Notes: generated by a model not told the origin, from the letters alone. A DNA stretch of 64,000 bases from Platerodrilus igneus (GCA_036346225.1 JARFIW010001323.1:620001-684000); one strand, 5' to 3'. Positions 23,208 through 34,662 are shown, counted from the first letter of the stretch. Made by a program: numbers and translations.

Positions 23208-24701
23208 ATGGACGTAAATCGACTATTATCTGATGAAATTTCGTATGAATTGAGAATACGCGGTCTTTGTTTAACCAAAGCCAATGTAGAAGATAAACGT
23301 AAATTATTAAGAGACTTACTACAAGTAAGTGTCACGTGTGAATTAGTGCCTAATGAAAATTTAAATATTATACCTGGTACAGAGCTTGCTATTTGTTTAG
23401 CCAAGCTTAATAATCTAGATAATGACTTAAACAATTTTAATTATTCTAACCATTCTAATGAATCAAAACGCATATCTACGCGACTTTCACATATTGATAA
23501 CCGGTTGCAACGAATTACTTCTTCTAATGAAGATGAAATAATTCGGAAAAATGAACTTACAAACAAATGCTTAAGTCTAATAAACTTTTTAACGGAAATT
23601 CAGAATAAAGCCCCTATTGTTAGACAAGTGTCAACAATTTCAGATCAAGCCGAAATGTCGTTAATGGACTTAGACATCCCGCATACTTCGGGTCATGTTT
23701 TAGATCAACCCAATTCATTATTGCCTGAAGTAACGCACAATAATAACATAAATTTAAATGACGATAACCCGTTTATTGAGACAGAACGGATTTCTCACTC
23801 TAGTCCGGTACGGAGAAATTTTTCGGATGTAAATAAGAATTGCCTTCCATTGTACAAATGGAATTGCACGTTTGACGGCTCTACTAGTGTGAACGATTTT
23901 CTACAGCGCGTGGAAGAACTATGCGACTCGCGCGGTGTATCAAAACACCATGTTTTCAATTCAGTAATCGAATTGCTTCAAGGGCAAGCACTTATATGGT
24001 ATAGGGCGAATAAACATACCATTAATTCATGGCAAGACTTAGAAACTAGATTACGTCAAGCTTTTCTACCTTACGATTATGAATTCATCCTTCAAGAAGA
24101 AATTCGATCACGGACGCAAGGCCCCGATGAAAGAATTGTGATATTTATTTCGGTGATGGAAAATATGTTTAGTCGTTTGCGTCACCCTCCTCCCGAAAAT
24201 AGTAGAATCCAATTAATTAAACGTAATTTGTTGCCGCACATTCAAGCGCAATTGGCATTGCACCCCATAAAGACAATGGCGGAGTTATCACAGTTAGGGC
24301 AAACTCTTGAGGAAACCCACTTGAGGGCAAGGCAATACCGCCCACCCCCGTCAAATTCACAAGGTTTACTTGAACCTGATTTAGCTTACCATAAATCGAA
24401 ACACAAAGCTGTTTTGTGTCAAATCGAGGACAGTAGTCCCGACTATGCTTTTGTTAATACTAACGTGAACAATACCAATCCATTTTTAACTTATGAGTTT
24501 TCTGAGACACCAATTCAATCGGTGAACCAGATCCAACCGAACTTGTGTGCAATTAAGTGTTGGAATTGCGACAAAGAAGGGCACCCATTTCGATTATGCC
24601 TTCAACCAAGAAAGTTACGCTGCTTTAAATGCGGTACTGCCAACTATACCGGACGAAATTGTCCCCAGTGTTCGGGAAACGGACAATTGGGCCGCCGATA
24701 G
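23208..24701 (+). CDS. gag: Element B gag polyprotein
   Basis: 497 residues from the ATG at 23208. The frame is open 12 bases further upstream but only from a TTG, so the ATG is preferred. The N-terminal half is polar (MDVNRLLSDEISYELRIRGL). The capsid-like core has WNCTFDGSTSVNDFLQRV and QGQALIWYRA, typical of Gypsy gag. Near residues 451-464 a CX2CX4HX4C zinc knuckle is present (CWNCDKEGHPFRLC). A second knuckle at about 474-487 has tyrosine instead of histidine (CFKCGTANYTGRNC). Gag packages element RNA into particles. It overlaps pol by about 73 bp. Confidence 0.95.
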   Translation: MDVNRLLSDEISYELRIRGLCLTKANVEDKRKLLRDLLQVSVTCELVPNENLNIIPGTELAICLAKLNNLDNDLNNFNYSNHSNESKRISTRLSHIDNRLQRITSSNEDEIIRKNELTNKCLSLINFLTEIQNKAPIVRQVSTISDQAEMSLMDLDIPHTSGHVLDQPNSLLPEVTHNNNINLNDDNPFIETERISHSSPVRRNFSDVNKNCLPLYKWNCTFDGSTSVNDFLQRVEELCDSRGVSKHHVFNSVIELLQGQALIWYRANKHTINSWQDLETRLRQAFLPYDYEFILQEEIRSRTQGPDERIVIFISVMENMFSRLRHPPPENSRIQLIKRNLLPHIQAQLALHPIKTMAELSQLGQTLEETHLRARQYRPPPSNSQGLLEPDLAYHKSKHKAVLCQIEDSSPDYAFVNTNVNNTNPFLTYEFSETPIQSVNQIQPNLCAIKCWNCDKEGHPFRLCLQPRKLRCFKCGTANYTGRNCPQCSGNGQLGRR

Positions 24702-26737
24702 ATCGGTCTGCGCGCTCTGTGTCAACCCCGAATCCGATCGACCTGTCTAAGAAAAATAACCCCAACAACGATCTTAACCCTACTATTAAAGCCACCCTTA
24801 ATTTTGTTTTGGCGAATGTTATAGACGACGAACGTCCTTATCTCGAAGTGGACATCTATGGAATATCCATGCTCGGTTTGCTTGATAGTGGAGCCTCCCA
24901 TACAATATTAGGCCAAGCTGGTTACGACAAGCTCCGTAAATTAAATATAAAACTTCAAACTAGTAACATTCAAGCATGCCGCGTTGCTAATGGTCAAATG
25001 TGTAACATTAGTGGCACTTATAATTTACCAATTAAATTACAAAATAAAGTTGTCTGCATAAAAGTTCTGGTGATTCCTTCCGTACCAGATCCGTTGATTC
25101 TTGGTACCGATTTTTGGTTTAGTATGGGTGTTGTACCTGACTTGCGCCACGGTCTATGGCAGTTTTCTTCAGTAACACCAAACCTATTTAGTATACAATC
25201 GGATGATAAACTTAACCCAGAACATACAGCCCTACTAAATTCGACGATTGAACAATTATTTAAAGATATGCCCGACGCACTAGGTTGCACTCACTTGGTA
25301 GAACATGTGATAAGAACAAGTGCTGAACCAATAAAGCAAAGGTTTTACCCTTTGTCTCCAACCCTTAAAAAAATTGTCAATTCCCAGTTGGACATCATGT
25401 TAGAACAAGGTGTTGTTAGTCCATCTTCAAGTCCTTGGTCGTCACCGGTGGTTATGGCGAGAAAGAAGGATGGCAGCTATCGGTTTTGTGTTGATTACCG
25501 GAAGGTAAATAAGGTCACCGAACGCGACGCCTACCCCCTGCCTTTAGTTTCAGCGACCCTCGATAAACTTCGCGACGCCAAGTACCTTACTTCGATTGAT
25601 ATTAAAAGCGCCTACTGGCAAGTGCCGGTAGCTGAACCGTCCCGCCCAATTACTGCTTTTAGCGTTCCCGATAGAGGTCTCTTCGAGTTCAACCGAATGC
25701 CTTTCGGTTTACATAATAGTCCCGCTACGTGGCAGAGATTTATTGACCGCGTTATCGGTCTTGACCTCGATTCTTACGTATACGTCTATCTTGATGATTT
25801 GGTTATTGCTACTAACGACTTCAATAAACATTTAGAAGTAACCAAAGAAATTTTCCGTCGGTTGAAATCGGCTGGTTTAACTGTAGCTCGACAGAAATGT
25901 CACTTTTGTAGACCCGAAATCAAATATCTAGGCTACGTCGTTGATAAGGAAGGGTTGCACGTTGATCCCGAAAAGGTTTCGGCCATTTTGGATCTTCCTC
26001 AACCTAGCAACGTTCTTGAAGTCCGCCGCTTTTTGGGTTTATGCGGTTGGTATCGCCGTTTTCTTCCAAACTTCTCTACGGTAGTAGCCCCTATAAATAA
26101 ATTAATGCGAAAGGGCCATAAATTTTTATGGACCGATGAATGCGAGTCCGCTTTTACTGAAATTAAAAATTTCCTAGTATCAGCTCCCATTATGAGTTGT
26201 CCCGACTTTGAATTACCATTTACTATCCAAACAGATGCCAGTGATTATGGCTTGGGCGCTGTTTTATCCCAAATTCACCCCGATGGCGAAAAGGTGATAA
26301 GTTATATTAGCAGATCTCTGAGTCCTAGCGAGCGGAAATTTACCGCCACTGAGAAAGAGTGTCTTGCGGTAGTGTGGGCTATCGGCAAGTTCAGATCTTA
26401 TGTTGAAGGTTCCCACTTCACGATTGTTACGGACCACTTTGCTTTACTTTGGCTAGATAATTTAAAAGACCCTGCTAGTCGTTTAGCGCGTTGGAGTGTC
26501 CGTTTACAACAATTCAGTTTTGATATTGTCCACCGTCGTGGCAAAGACAACGTTGTCCCCGACGCTTTGTCTCGTTTTGTGCCTGTTATTAACCAGATCG
26601 GACCCCCTAGTAACCCGGAACCACATTTTAAAAATATAAAAGATCGTTGGTTTCACAAAATGTGTGATCAGATTTCGAAAGATCCCTTAGATTTCCCTTA
26701 TGGCGATTTGATGGGTCAAATTTATTCAAAAGTGTAA
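24629..26737 (+). CDS. pol: Element B pol: protease, reverse transcriptase, RNase H
   Basis: Open frame of 702 codons, -1 relative to gag, so expression by a -1 ribosomal frameshift in 24629-24701 is likely. The true pol start is therefore in the overlap rather than at the first ATG. Protease active site LLDSGASHT is near residue 86 (DSG variant). RT motifs are FCVDYRKVNKV, SIDIKSAYWQV and YVYLDDLVIA with the paired aspartates at residues 389-390. RNase H begins TDASDYGLGAVLSQ near residue 536 and includes TATEKECLAVVWAI and DALSRF. The frame ends at a TAA reached through a one-base shift. In the neighbouring frame the protein continues into integrase. Confidence 0.96.
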   Translation: MRYCQLYRTKLSPVFGKRTIGPPIDRSARSVSTPNPIDLSKKNNPNNDLNPTIKATLNFVLANVIDDERPYLEVDIYGISMLGLLDSGASHTILGQAGYDKLRKLNIKLQTSNIQACRVANGQMCNISGTYNLPIKLQNKVVCIKVLVIPSVPDPLILGTDFWFSMGVVPDLRHGLWQFSSVTPNLFSIQSDDKLNPEHTALLNSTIEQLFKDMPDALGCTHLVEHVIRTSAEPIKQRFYPLSPTLKKIVNSQLDIMLEQGVVSPSSSPWSSPVVMARKKDGSYRFCVDYRKVNKVTERDAYPLPLVSATLDKLRDAKYLTSIDIKSAYWQVPVAEPSRPITAFSVPDRGLFEFNRMPFGLHNSPATWQRFIDRVIGLDLDSYVYVYLDDLVIATNDFNKHLEVTKEIFRRLKSAGLTVARQKCHFCRPEIKYLGYVVDKEGLHVDPEKVSAILDLPQPSNVLEVRRFLGLCGWYRRFLPNFSTVVAPINKLMRKGHKFLWTDECESAFTEIKNFLVSAPIMSCPDFELPFTIQTDASDYGLGAVLSQIHPDGEKVISYISRSLSPSERKFTATEKECLAVVWAIGKFRSYVEGSHFTIVTDHFALLWLDNLKDPASRLARWSVRLQQFSFDIVHRRGKDNVVPDALSRFVPVINQIGPPSNPEPHFKNIKDRWFHKMCDQISKDPLDFPYGDLMGQIYSKV

Positions 26738-27868
26738 GTCCCCATACCCTGATTTAGAATCGGCTGCTTCTGAGTGGAAGATCGTAGTCCCCAAGTCCCA
26801 TAGATTGGAGATTGTGCGTAATAATCATGATGAGCCTACATCAGGCCACTTAGGTGTTTTAAAACCTACCATCGAATTAGTTCTAGGTACTTTTGGCCGA
26901 AAGCCAAAAGTGATGTTGCAAAATATGTGCGTAACTGTCATACTTGCATTGCTTGCAAGGTTGAACAGAAACCACCTGCTGGATACCTTTTGGGCCGCCC
27001 AGATATCTCAAGACTTTGGGAACTTATTTTTGTTGACATTGTTGGACCGTTTCCAAGATCCACTTCCGGATACAAGTATGTGTTGAGTGTAAAGGATTAT
27101 TTCAGTAAGTTTTGTATTTTTCTCCCCATGAGAGAGGCTACTTCATCCAAGCTTGTTGAATTATTAGAGGACCATGTGTTTTGTTTATTCGGTGTCCCCC
27201 GCACCATAATTTGTGATAACGGCAATCAATTTCAGGGACGTCAGTTTAAATCTCTGATGGATGCCTATCGTGTTAAGGTCAGCCATACGGCAAATTATCA
27301 TCCTCAGCCGAATGCTGTCGAACGACAGCACCGTTCTCTGAAAACTATATTGGCTTCTTTTGTTAAAGACAATCAACGTACATGGGCTTCGTTGCTTCAG
27401 AAAGCCGCATGCGCAGTTCGTACGTCGAGACATGAGGCTACTGGTCTCACGCCGTACTTCGTGAACTTTGGTCGTGAAATGCATCATAGGGGTAACAGTC
27501 ACGATTTACCCAAAGTCCCCGTGAGTGATGACATTGGGCAAGATCCTGTGCTTCCTGTGGATCGACCTCCAATTTTTGAAAAGGTTTTTAAAGATATTCG
27601 TGCTCGGTTAGACAGAGCTTTTGTACGTAGTAAAAAGGTGTACGACCTACGTCGCCGCCCCGATAGTTATGTTGTGGGCCAAAAAGTGTGGCACAAGAAT
27701 TTTGTACACTCGGATGCCGCGGCTTATTTTACAAATAAGCTTGCACCCAAGTACGTAGGACCCTTTACTATATCTAAATGCGTTTCTCCGTGGACTTATC
27801 AGTTGGAGACTGATGATGGTCGTAGTGTTGGATTGTGGCACGCCAAGGATCTCCGTCCTGATCCTTGA
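26728..27868 (+). pseudogene. pol: Element B pol: integrase (frame broken twice)
   Basis: From about 26728 to 26870 the integrase N-terminus is readable one frame over (KSPYPDLESAASEW, then NNHDEPTSGHLGVLK). It then returns to the pol frame near 26870, giving the zinc-binding CHTCIAC, the catalytic core (FVDIVGPFPRS, IICDNGNQFQGRQF, HPQPNAVERQHR with D, D and E intact) and the C-terminal region (YVVGQKVWHKNF, APKYVGPFTISK). The two shifts cancel, so they could be real mutations or sequence errors at short A/T runs. Integrase would insert the element cDNA. Confidence 0.9.
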
Positions 27869-28128
27869 CTAAGTTTTGTTGTCTGTTGTTTAGTTATTTT
27901 GTTCTGTCCCGCTCATTGATTTTGGACTTCAGTATTTGGGATACGTTGCGCACTTTGATGCCCTTCAGTAGTTTTGTCGGTTTTTGTTCCCTTTTACTGT
28001 ACTTTGAGTAACTTTTGTCGTCAAAGGTTACTTGAAGGCGAAGAAACTTCGGATTTGGTGTCTTTGTTATGGTTATGCGTGGGTTCGAACCCAGCGCTAG
28101 CTTCCTTTTTTTTGGGTAAGAAGGGAGT
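27869..28128 (+). other. Element B 3' untranslated region with polypurine tract
   Basis: Between the integrase stop and the 3' LTR. GGGTAAGAAGGGAG at 28114-28127 is the polypurine tract. A perfect inverted GGGTTCGAACCC is at 28081-28092; its resemblance to a tRNA T-loop is probably incidental. Confidence 0.8.
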
Positions 28129-29643
28129 TGTTACGGTCGTAATTTTCATAACGACATTTGCATTTAGCAGTGTACTTCAAAAGTATATTCTTTCCAAATT
28201 AGATTGTATGAATTCGAATAGTGATAGCACGCCGTGTTATCAGGTACCGGTTCCCGGACTAGCTTTGATGGTCTCAACACAATATTCTTGATTACACTCT
28301 TGATTCGAATCGAGCAATTTTAATTACGCCGTTGGAACGTTGTATTTCCTCCTTTATTGAAAGGGTTTTGGCGGATTAATTGAAGGAAATTATTCGTTGT
28401 GATTTGAAATAATTTTCTTATTTCCTTATTGGGATTTCGGCGATTCGTAAGTATCGAAGAATTTTTCAAATAGATAACTTTTATGCTATTGTAGATCTAA
28501 AGTGAATCCTCGACCGTTGTATTTGGTGACCACTTGTACATTTTCGTTTGTTGTTTTGTACTGGACCCGGAATTGACCGGTAAGAAGTCGTGAATATATT
28601 AATGGAAGTTATAGGTTATAAATTTTAGGGTTCCAAGTTCCACGTGCCAAGTTCCAAGTTCTAAGTCTTCAAATCCCAGTTTGCAGTTTTCAGTCTCGAT
28701 CTGCAGTTTTCAGTTTAGCCCCAATAATAGCTCCAGTCGTTATTTTGCCGTCGCAACCCTTGGTTGGCTTATGCTAAGATCAGCTTACAACGACTAGTGC
28801 AGCTGTGGGTGAGTCGTTCCACATTTAATTTTCTACTGCAACCGTCTGGTTGATATTGCTTGTTGAAGATTTTTTTTTTTTTTTTTTACATTTAATAACA
28901 CTTTACTGAAGACTGTTTTGTTTACACAATTATTATAGGGTGGGTTCAGATTTACTAATTTGTAATTTACATTATTCACAATTTTAACACGTGTGTGAAG
29001 TTTAGCCAATGCACCGATCATTATAGGTATAATTATAGTCTATACCAATGCCCTCAGCGTTCAAGGGTCAATCTACGAGGATCCTGGTATACCACCCTTA
29101 ACATTATTTAATAGTCATTCTGTTCTGCCATCTTGGCGCAGATTTGTTTCAATAGGTTGGCTGAATTGCGTTAAATATAATAGTAAAAGTAGCAGTAAGA
29201 GTTATACAATCAGGTTATTTGCTGTTTGTTTATTGGAAATTACACCATAACAAGTGGGTGGGTAATTGGAGCCTTTTATATGTTTACTGTTGTTATAAAT
29301 ATATTATATGTTTGTAGTAAAGTGTCAATACTGTATGTAAAAGATAGTTTTGTATTACTCGAGTGTGAGGTGTGAGGAGAATTTTTGCTGATTTGGGTTT
29401 TACAGGTAAGCGTGAGGATTTCCTATTTCAGTCCCGTCGGAGCACAGCTGTTATAGATTTAGGTGGCGCTCATTTGGCTGGTTGTTTATGGTCTACCCCA
29501 CCCCGGCCTCAGTACTGGGTTGATCCAGGGCATATGGACGCTGTTGACTCCGACTACCCGGAAAGGTACTATTTGCCCTTTCCTCTTTTGTGATTGAACT
29601 ATATCGAGTACGTCCCTGTGTTGTGTTGTTTTGTAGCGTCACA
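28129..29643 (+). repeat. 3' LTR of Gypsy element B
   Basis: Nearly identical to 21587-23103. Visible changes are single substitutions (for example CCACGTGCC versus CCAAGTGCC; GGTTGATCC versus GGTTGGTCC) and homopolymer indels, well under 1% by eye. Confidence 0.95.
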
Positions 29644-29647
29644 GGGG

Positions 29648-30010
29648 CAGTAGGAGAAACAATCAGAAAAGCGGTAGAAGCCTTTTGGAATGTTGTGCTT
29701 CAGTTGTATAAGAATGATAGCATGGACACACAAAGTTAATAACAAAGAGATTATTGAAATATTAGTGGAATAAAGATATCTGTGGAAAACAAAAAAAAAA
29801 AGTAGGAGAAATAGAAGGGCAGGATACGTTCTAAGGCATTTTTGGGGAATAGTGCGGGACATATTACAAGCAAGACAAGAAAAAAAAAGAGGTAGAGGTA
29901 GACCTAGATCAGACTATTGCACCCAGATAGTGAAAGATGCAGATTGTGGAAATTTCTGAATAAGAAACAGTGAGGGTACGCGTATAACCAGTTCCAGAAC
30001 TAAAGACCTA
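29648..30010 (+). mobile_element. LINE subfamily II, right part
   Basis: Continues the LINE interrupted at 21586: GCAGTAGGAGAAACAATCAG, then a degenerate WCYRRM-like region, GAGGTAGAGGTAGACCTAGA and a CCTAATGATGATGG tail. Stops and A-run expansions break the frame. Confidence 0.8.
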
Positions 30011-30777
30011 ATGATGATGGGAATATAGCAGTAACTGAAACCTTTAAAAAAATTAATAACTTCTTGTTTGTTGGAGATATCGATATCACTTACTACATGT
30101 TCATTATTACCAGAAAATGACGATTTTAATATTAGGATCCCGTTATTTGTTAACTAAATAAAATTAATATTACTTAAAATACGTTTAAGTTTATGGTTAA
30201 AACATTAACATGACAGCTAACTAGCAATTGCCTTTTTTGTTTCAACGATTCCAAGCTACATCCTATTTTTGTTAAAATAGAAATTTTAGTTTCCATAGTT
30301 TTTATCCTTATATGTAAAGAAAAAGAAATAAGTAATGATTTGGTTGATTGTACATATAAATATTTTTTCGACATATTTAAACGTTTCCTCTAAAATAATT
30401 TGGGGAATCTGTATTTGAACATTTAAGAATTAAACATGAAAAACTCTTTGCAAGTGTTTGTCTTTATTTGTATGCTTACCAAAGAAAACGTTAAACAAAT
30501 AGTGACCTTTTAAAAAGTTACGTAACTAAAAGCATGCTTCAATTTGTAATTACAAATATACGTAATTTCTCATATAGACTGAAATATTTTGCTTATTTGA
30601 TAAACTATTCTTGATGACACCAATTCTAATCAAAATAAAATAATAATAGCAATCAAAAACTTTCTAGGTGCAAATTTACTCATATACATAATATTTTTAA
30701 AGAAAGAATTCAGACCTTTGTTTTGATTAAAAAAATTTAAAATTCCTCTAAAACCTACATAATGGTACTTATCTTCC

Positions 30778-30778
<1 letters not shown>
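30011..30778. other. AT-rich, no gene seen
   Basis: No supported feature was found between the LINE tail and the TA microsatellite. Confidence 0.5.

Positions 30779-30822
<44 letters not shown>
30779..30822. repeat. (AT)n microsatellite
   Basis: About 22 uninterrupted AT dinucleotides. Confidence 0.97.
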
Positions 30823-30824
<2 letters not shown>

Positions 30825-31228
30825 TATAATATAACCCCCCCTTTTAGGATTGATAATTATAATATATGAGCAAATTAGCAATGCATCAAATTGCCCTATA
30901 ATTTCCTTTCTTTAATTAATTTATTAACTTTTCTATTGAGTCTTTAAATCTGCGCCTCGACCAATGTAACTCTTATCTCAGGTTAATTTTGTAAATAAAT
31001 CTATATCTGCATACAGCGTGAGTTCTGAACCATATACAGATGTAAGTGACACTGCCAGTCAAATGACCTCTAGTTAATTCTACTAAAGCAATTTCTAAAT
31101 GTGACAGTGTAAACAATTACTTGAAAAATACGCACAGTAAATAGTTTATATTAGTTAATAATTTAAGATTTCAATCGAGTATAACGGGTTAAGTGTTTAA
31201 AATATGACACTGATAATAATAATAATAC

Positions 31229-31315
31229 CTGACTTCCAATGAAACGTCTTGCTGCTGAACAATGAAGCTCCACTGCCTACAGCGACGAGTCGAACCAGAT
31301 GTGGGTTCTTAATAC
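31229..31315 (-). other. Exon-like block with splice-type ends
   Basis: On the minus strand an 87-bp open block is preceded by CTTATCCACAG and followed by GTATTATTATT, fitting acceptor and donor sites. It encodes HLVRLVAVGSGASLFSSK in one frame with matched phases at both ends (29 codons, phase 1 to 1). I do not recognise the protein. A similarly built minus-strand block lies at about 35521-35587, so both could instead be parts of LTR-like repeats. The host-exon interpretation is weak. Confidence 0.25.
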
Positions 31316-32576
31316 CTGTGGATAAGTATGTTTTAAAATTTTGTATTACTGAATTTACGCTTTTTATTTTAGGGTTTAAGGTACGCCAAAAATTCTTTAG
31401 AGACACTTATACTTATCGTCGTTGGTCTTATCAGGAAACTTAGCTCCGTGAAATCAACACCGTGCTCGACACCAAAGGTTCAGCAATCCCAGCGTTCTGA
31501 TAGCACCACTTCGGAACTCTTCTGTCTACACAAAAACACTCCCAGAACTCAAATGGTCAATAGTAATACAATGACAAGGACTCTTGCATTTATCACTTTT
31601 TAATATCAACAGTTCCTTTATACTTTGAATATCACAGATACATTTTCATGCGTTGAATTTTATGTTGGAGATTACAATAATAAAAGGTATACAATTCGTA
31701 AACTGTTACAAAATAAAGATTATACTTTTCGTTCTATAGTTTGTAAAGTTATTTTTTCAGTTTTTTTCAAAATCAGTTTCTCTTAATTTTTAATTTCAAC
31801 CACTTTCACTTACCTCTATGGAGATGCCCCCTTAAAACATTAAACCAGCCTACTCTTTTACAATTCTTTTCCAACCAACATTCTATGATCCAACTTTTTA
31901 TTAATAGATCTTATTGCTCTTGTCAAATTCTAATTTGGAGTAAACTAATACACAAATGTCATTGGCCGAAAATTTATAAATTTTGATTGATATTTTAATC
32001 CTAACAACAAGAGCTAAATAATTTCTTTTTAGATGAGTTGGATGTCTACAAAGTTTGAAGAAGTGAAATTCAAATGATATAATAGACTTACAACTATATA
32101 CTGAAGAGTAAATAAAATTTCTACATCTTATAACTAACTTAAATCTAATAAAAACATACTAATTGACTTTTTTTTAGGCTTTACGTACATATTCAAATGA
32201 AAGTGAAAGTTTAACATCTTATACCTAACTCAAATCAAATGAAAACGTACTAAGTGACTTCAAATCTTAGCTATACATACATATTCACATGGCAGTGAAG
32301 TTTCCTTTTAAATATTTTAACAAAATTTTATGATATACAAGCAACAGCAGTTCACTTCATTGACACATACTTTTTAAAATTACTTTTAAGAAATCACCAT
32401 CACCCAATTTGAAATCTTAAAACTTCATTTTCTCTTAAAGATCATTTCACATATCCTTAACAAGTAACTGCCCTCACCATCTCTTTCATCAATCATTTTA
32501 CGAACTAGAAGTCTATATCTGAGTGGTACTTCAGTGCGTCAAGGTTCAAATCTCAAAATATATATCACATAATATC

Positions 32577-32578
<2 letters not shown>
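31316..32578. other. AT-rich region, mostly without features
   Basis: Holds two imperfect ~100-bp tandem copies at about 32110-32310 (CATCTTATAACTAACTTAAA versus CATCTTATACCTAACTCAAA). A tRNA B-box-like GGTTCAAATCTC lies near 32544. No coding feature can be supported. It may include a degenerate LTR of the gag element that follows. Confidence 0.45.

Positions 32579-32613
<35 letters not shown>
32579..32613. repeat. (TA)n microsatellite abutting a gag start codon
   Basis: The repeat runs directly into ATGGCGGACGACG, so the start codon at 32614 uses the last repeat unit. Confidence 0.95.
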
Positions 32614-32618
<5 letters not shown>

Positions 32619-34248
32619 GGACGACGATAGACATATAACGCGTTCAGGGAGAGTTTTCGGACGTGAAATAGGAATAGGAGATTTTAGGGTGACAGACACA
32701 ACACAGGAAACTGACGTACACGTGGAACCTGACATTGCTGTTTTAGATGCCGTGCAGACAAGTGCTAGGGAAGAAGACGAACGGATAAGTTGCGAGAACA
32801 TGGACATAATGCGGTTTTTAAAGAGACTGGAAAAATCACAGAATGAGGGGATGTTAAGATTAGAGAAATCACAGAACGAGGTAATGTTAAAATTAGAAAA
32901 ATCACAGAACGAAGGGATGAAAAAGTTAGAGGCCGGGATAAAAAGGATAGTGGCTATAGAGAATCGCATGGGAGAACTTACAGTGTCTGTACAGGGGACA
33001 TATGAAAATTTTAAAAAGGAGATCCAACAAGAACTTGACACGCGGATAAATGTGGTCGAGGGTAATTTTGTAAATGGGATAACATCAGTACGCGATGACA
33101 TGGAAAACCTAGACAAACGTCACACAGAGAGGTTAAAGATTCTGACAGACGAACACCAGACATTCGCTAAGAACATACAAACACAAGTTCGGGAAAACGG
33201 GGACAACACAACCGAACTTAAGACAAAGATAACAAATCTTGGGACGATGGTTGACGAAATGATATTAGGGGTGGATGGTAACGTGCAAAACATTAGAAAT
33301 AAAGTTGATTATTTGGAAAGAACGCGGGAATTTGATTTGGGTTTTCAAAACAGGATGGGAAAGAACGGTTGGCCGAAATTTGAGGGGAGAAAAAACGAAC
33401 AACCCATGGGATTTATTGATAAACTTGACGATTTTGTACTCAACGAACCCGAGAGAATCAAATACAAATTGTAAGCGCGGGGTTACAAGGAAATGCCGAG
33501 AAATGGCATAGTATAATCCGGAACCAGTACACAACATATGACGAATTTAGACGCTTATTTATTGAACAATACTGGGGACACACACCAGACAAACATACGT
33601 TCCGACTTAATTACTGGACGATACCAAACACATTTCAGAACACGCGAAGATTACGTTATCGAGAAGTATAATCTCGCGCAACACTTAACTCCAAAAATGC
33701 GCGAAGAGGACATCGTGCAGTTGTTATCGCGACACATGGAATCGGAAATAACACGCGCAATTGCGGTTCAGAACATAAAGACGTTGAGGGAATTTCTTGA
33801 AATCACGCGGAATTATGACACCGCAAGGGCCAATGAAAAACGTAGCGGGAATTATAATAATTTTGAAGGGCACCGTGCATCAAGCAAGAACGATTTTTAT
33901 GGTAGACAAGAACACAGACAAAGAGATGGGTACGATTTTATAAGTGGGAACGGGGCATACGACGGTTACCGAAATGTAAGACAAACCACGCATCACACCA
34001 ACAATTACCACATGCAAGGAAGGGACCGACAAAATAGACAGAATTTCGAGACGCGAGACGACGCGGTGTATAATATGCACAAAACACAACGAAGCAATTA
34101 CGATGACAGTAGGGGCACCAGTGGTGGAGTTCACAGGCAACCGGACACTCCTAGGACTTTCGTCCAAACGATTACGGCGCACCAGGACACAACTGACAGA
34201 GATAACGAGATTCAGGTGGCGGAGGTACACGCACCGCCAGGTTTATAA
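32614..34248 (+). pseudogene. gag: gag of a truncated LTR retrotransposon (element D)
   Basis: From the ATG at 32614 the protein starts MADDDRHITRSGRVFGRE. It then has three tandem copies of a (L)EKSQNEGM heptad-like unit within a long coiled coil (residues about 70-240), a capsid-like core and an Arg/Asn-rich tail. The core is readable only by changing frame at about 33468 and back at about 33565 (GLQGNAEKWHSIIRNQY, then EDYVIEKYNLAQHL). The overall plan fits Ty3/Gypsy gag proteins of insects, without a CCHC knuckle. It ends in a TAA that is followed in the same frame by protease. No RT or integrase follows, so the element cannot move on its own. Confidence 0.8.
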
Positions 34249-34662
34249 GAAAACGCAGATTTAATTAATGTTGATAGTAACTTAGATATTAGTGTAGTTG
34301 GTTCTGTAAATAATTTATTGTTTTCTGGATATTTAAATAATAAGAAGTTACCGTTTGTTAAAATATGGTTAAATGGGGTTACATACTGGGGTCTTTGTGA
34401 TACGGGATCACAATGTTCTTTGATTAAGGAAGATATAGTTTTAAAACATTTGGAAGTATTCAAAGATCGGATTTGTAAAATAAAAGGGGTTAATTTATGG
34501 TCCGCAATGAACAAGCGGTTATCGACAGCGAAAAGGATGCTGTGTATACCAATTACGATCAATGGAAAGGATTTAGGCAACGTGGAGTTTTTGACTGCAA
34601 AAGAGCTGTATTTGAATTGTATTTTAGGAATTGATTTGTACAGAAATGTGGTGTTGTTTTAG
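34249..34662 (+). pseudogene. Retroviral-type aspartic protease fragment of element D
   Basis: In frame with gag after a single TAA. It carries WGLCDTGSQCSLI (the D-T/S-G catalytic signature) and the later LNCILGIDLYRN strand typical of retropepsins. After 34662 the frame shifts: text such as GLDCTIQMLDSKRIW continues in another frame to about 34794, then similarity fades. The pol remainder is missing. Confidence 0.8.

Larger units (their letters stand above)
21587..29643 (+). mobile_element. Young Ty3/Gypsy LTR retrotransposon (element B)
   Basis: Long LTRs of about 1.5 kb (21587-23103 and 28129-29643) begin TGTTACGG and end GTCACA and differ at only a few positions. GGGG flanks both ends (21583-21586; 29644-29647), a 4-bp target duplication, inside a LINE. 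A primer-binding site TGGCGCCCAACG, gag, pol in the -1 frame, integrase and a polypurine tract all sit in canonical order. Apart from two nearby compensating frameshifts at the integrase start, all domains are open. Near-identical LTRs imply recent insertion. Confidence 0.96.

Noticed and set aside
28081..28092. GGGTTCGAACCC as a tRNA T-arm
   Set aside because: It lies in the 3' region of Gypsy B with no cloverleaf around it. It is a short palindrome.
30779..30822. TA runs here and at 32579, 38826, 40214 and 53092 as possible matrix-attachment or origin sites
   Set aside because: Plain dinucleotide microsatellites are common in AT-rich insect DNA, and nothing else supports a regulatory role.
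32565..33116. 183-codon minus-strand frame opposite element D gag
   Set aside because: Antisense of a repetitive coiled-coil coding region; serine-rich shadow.
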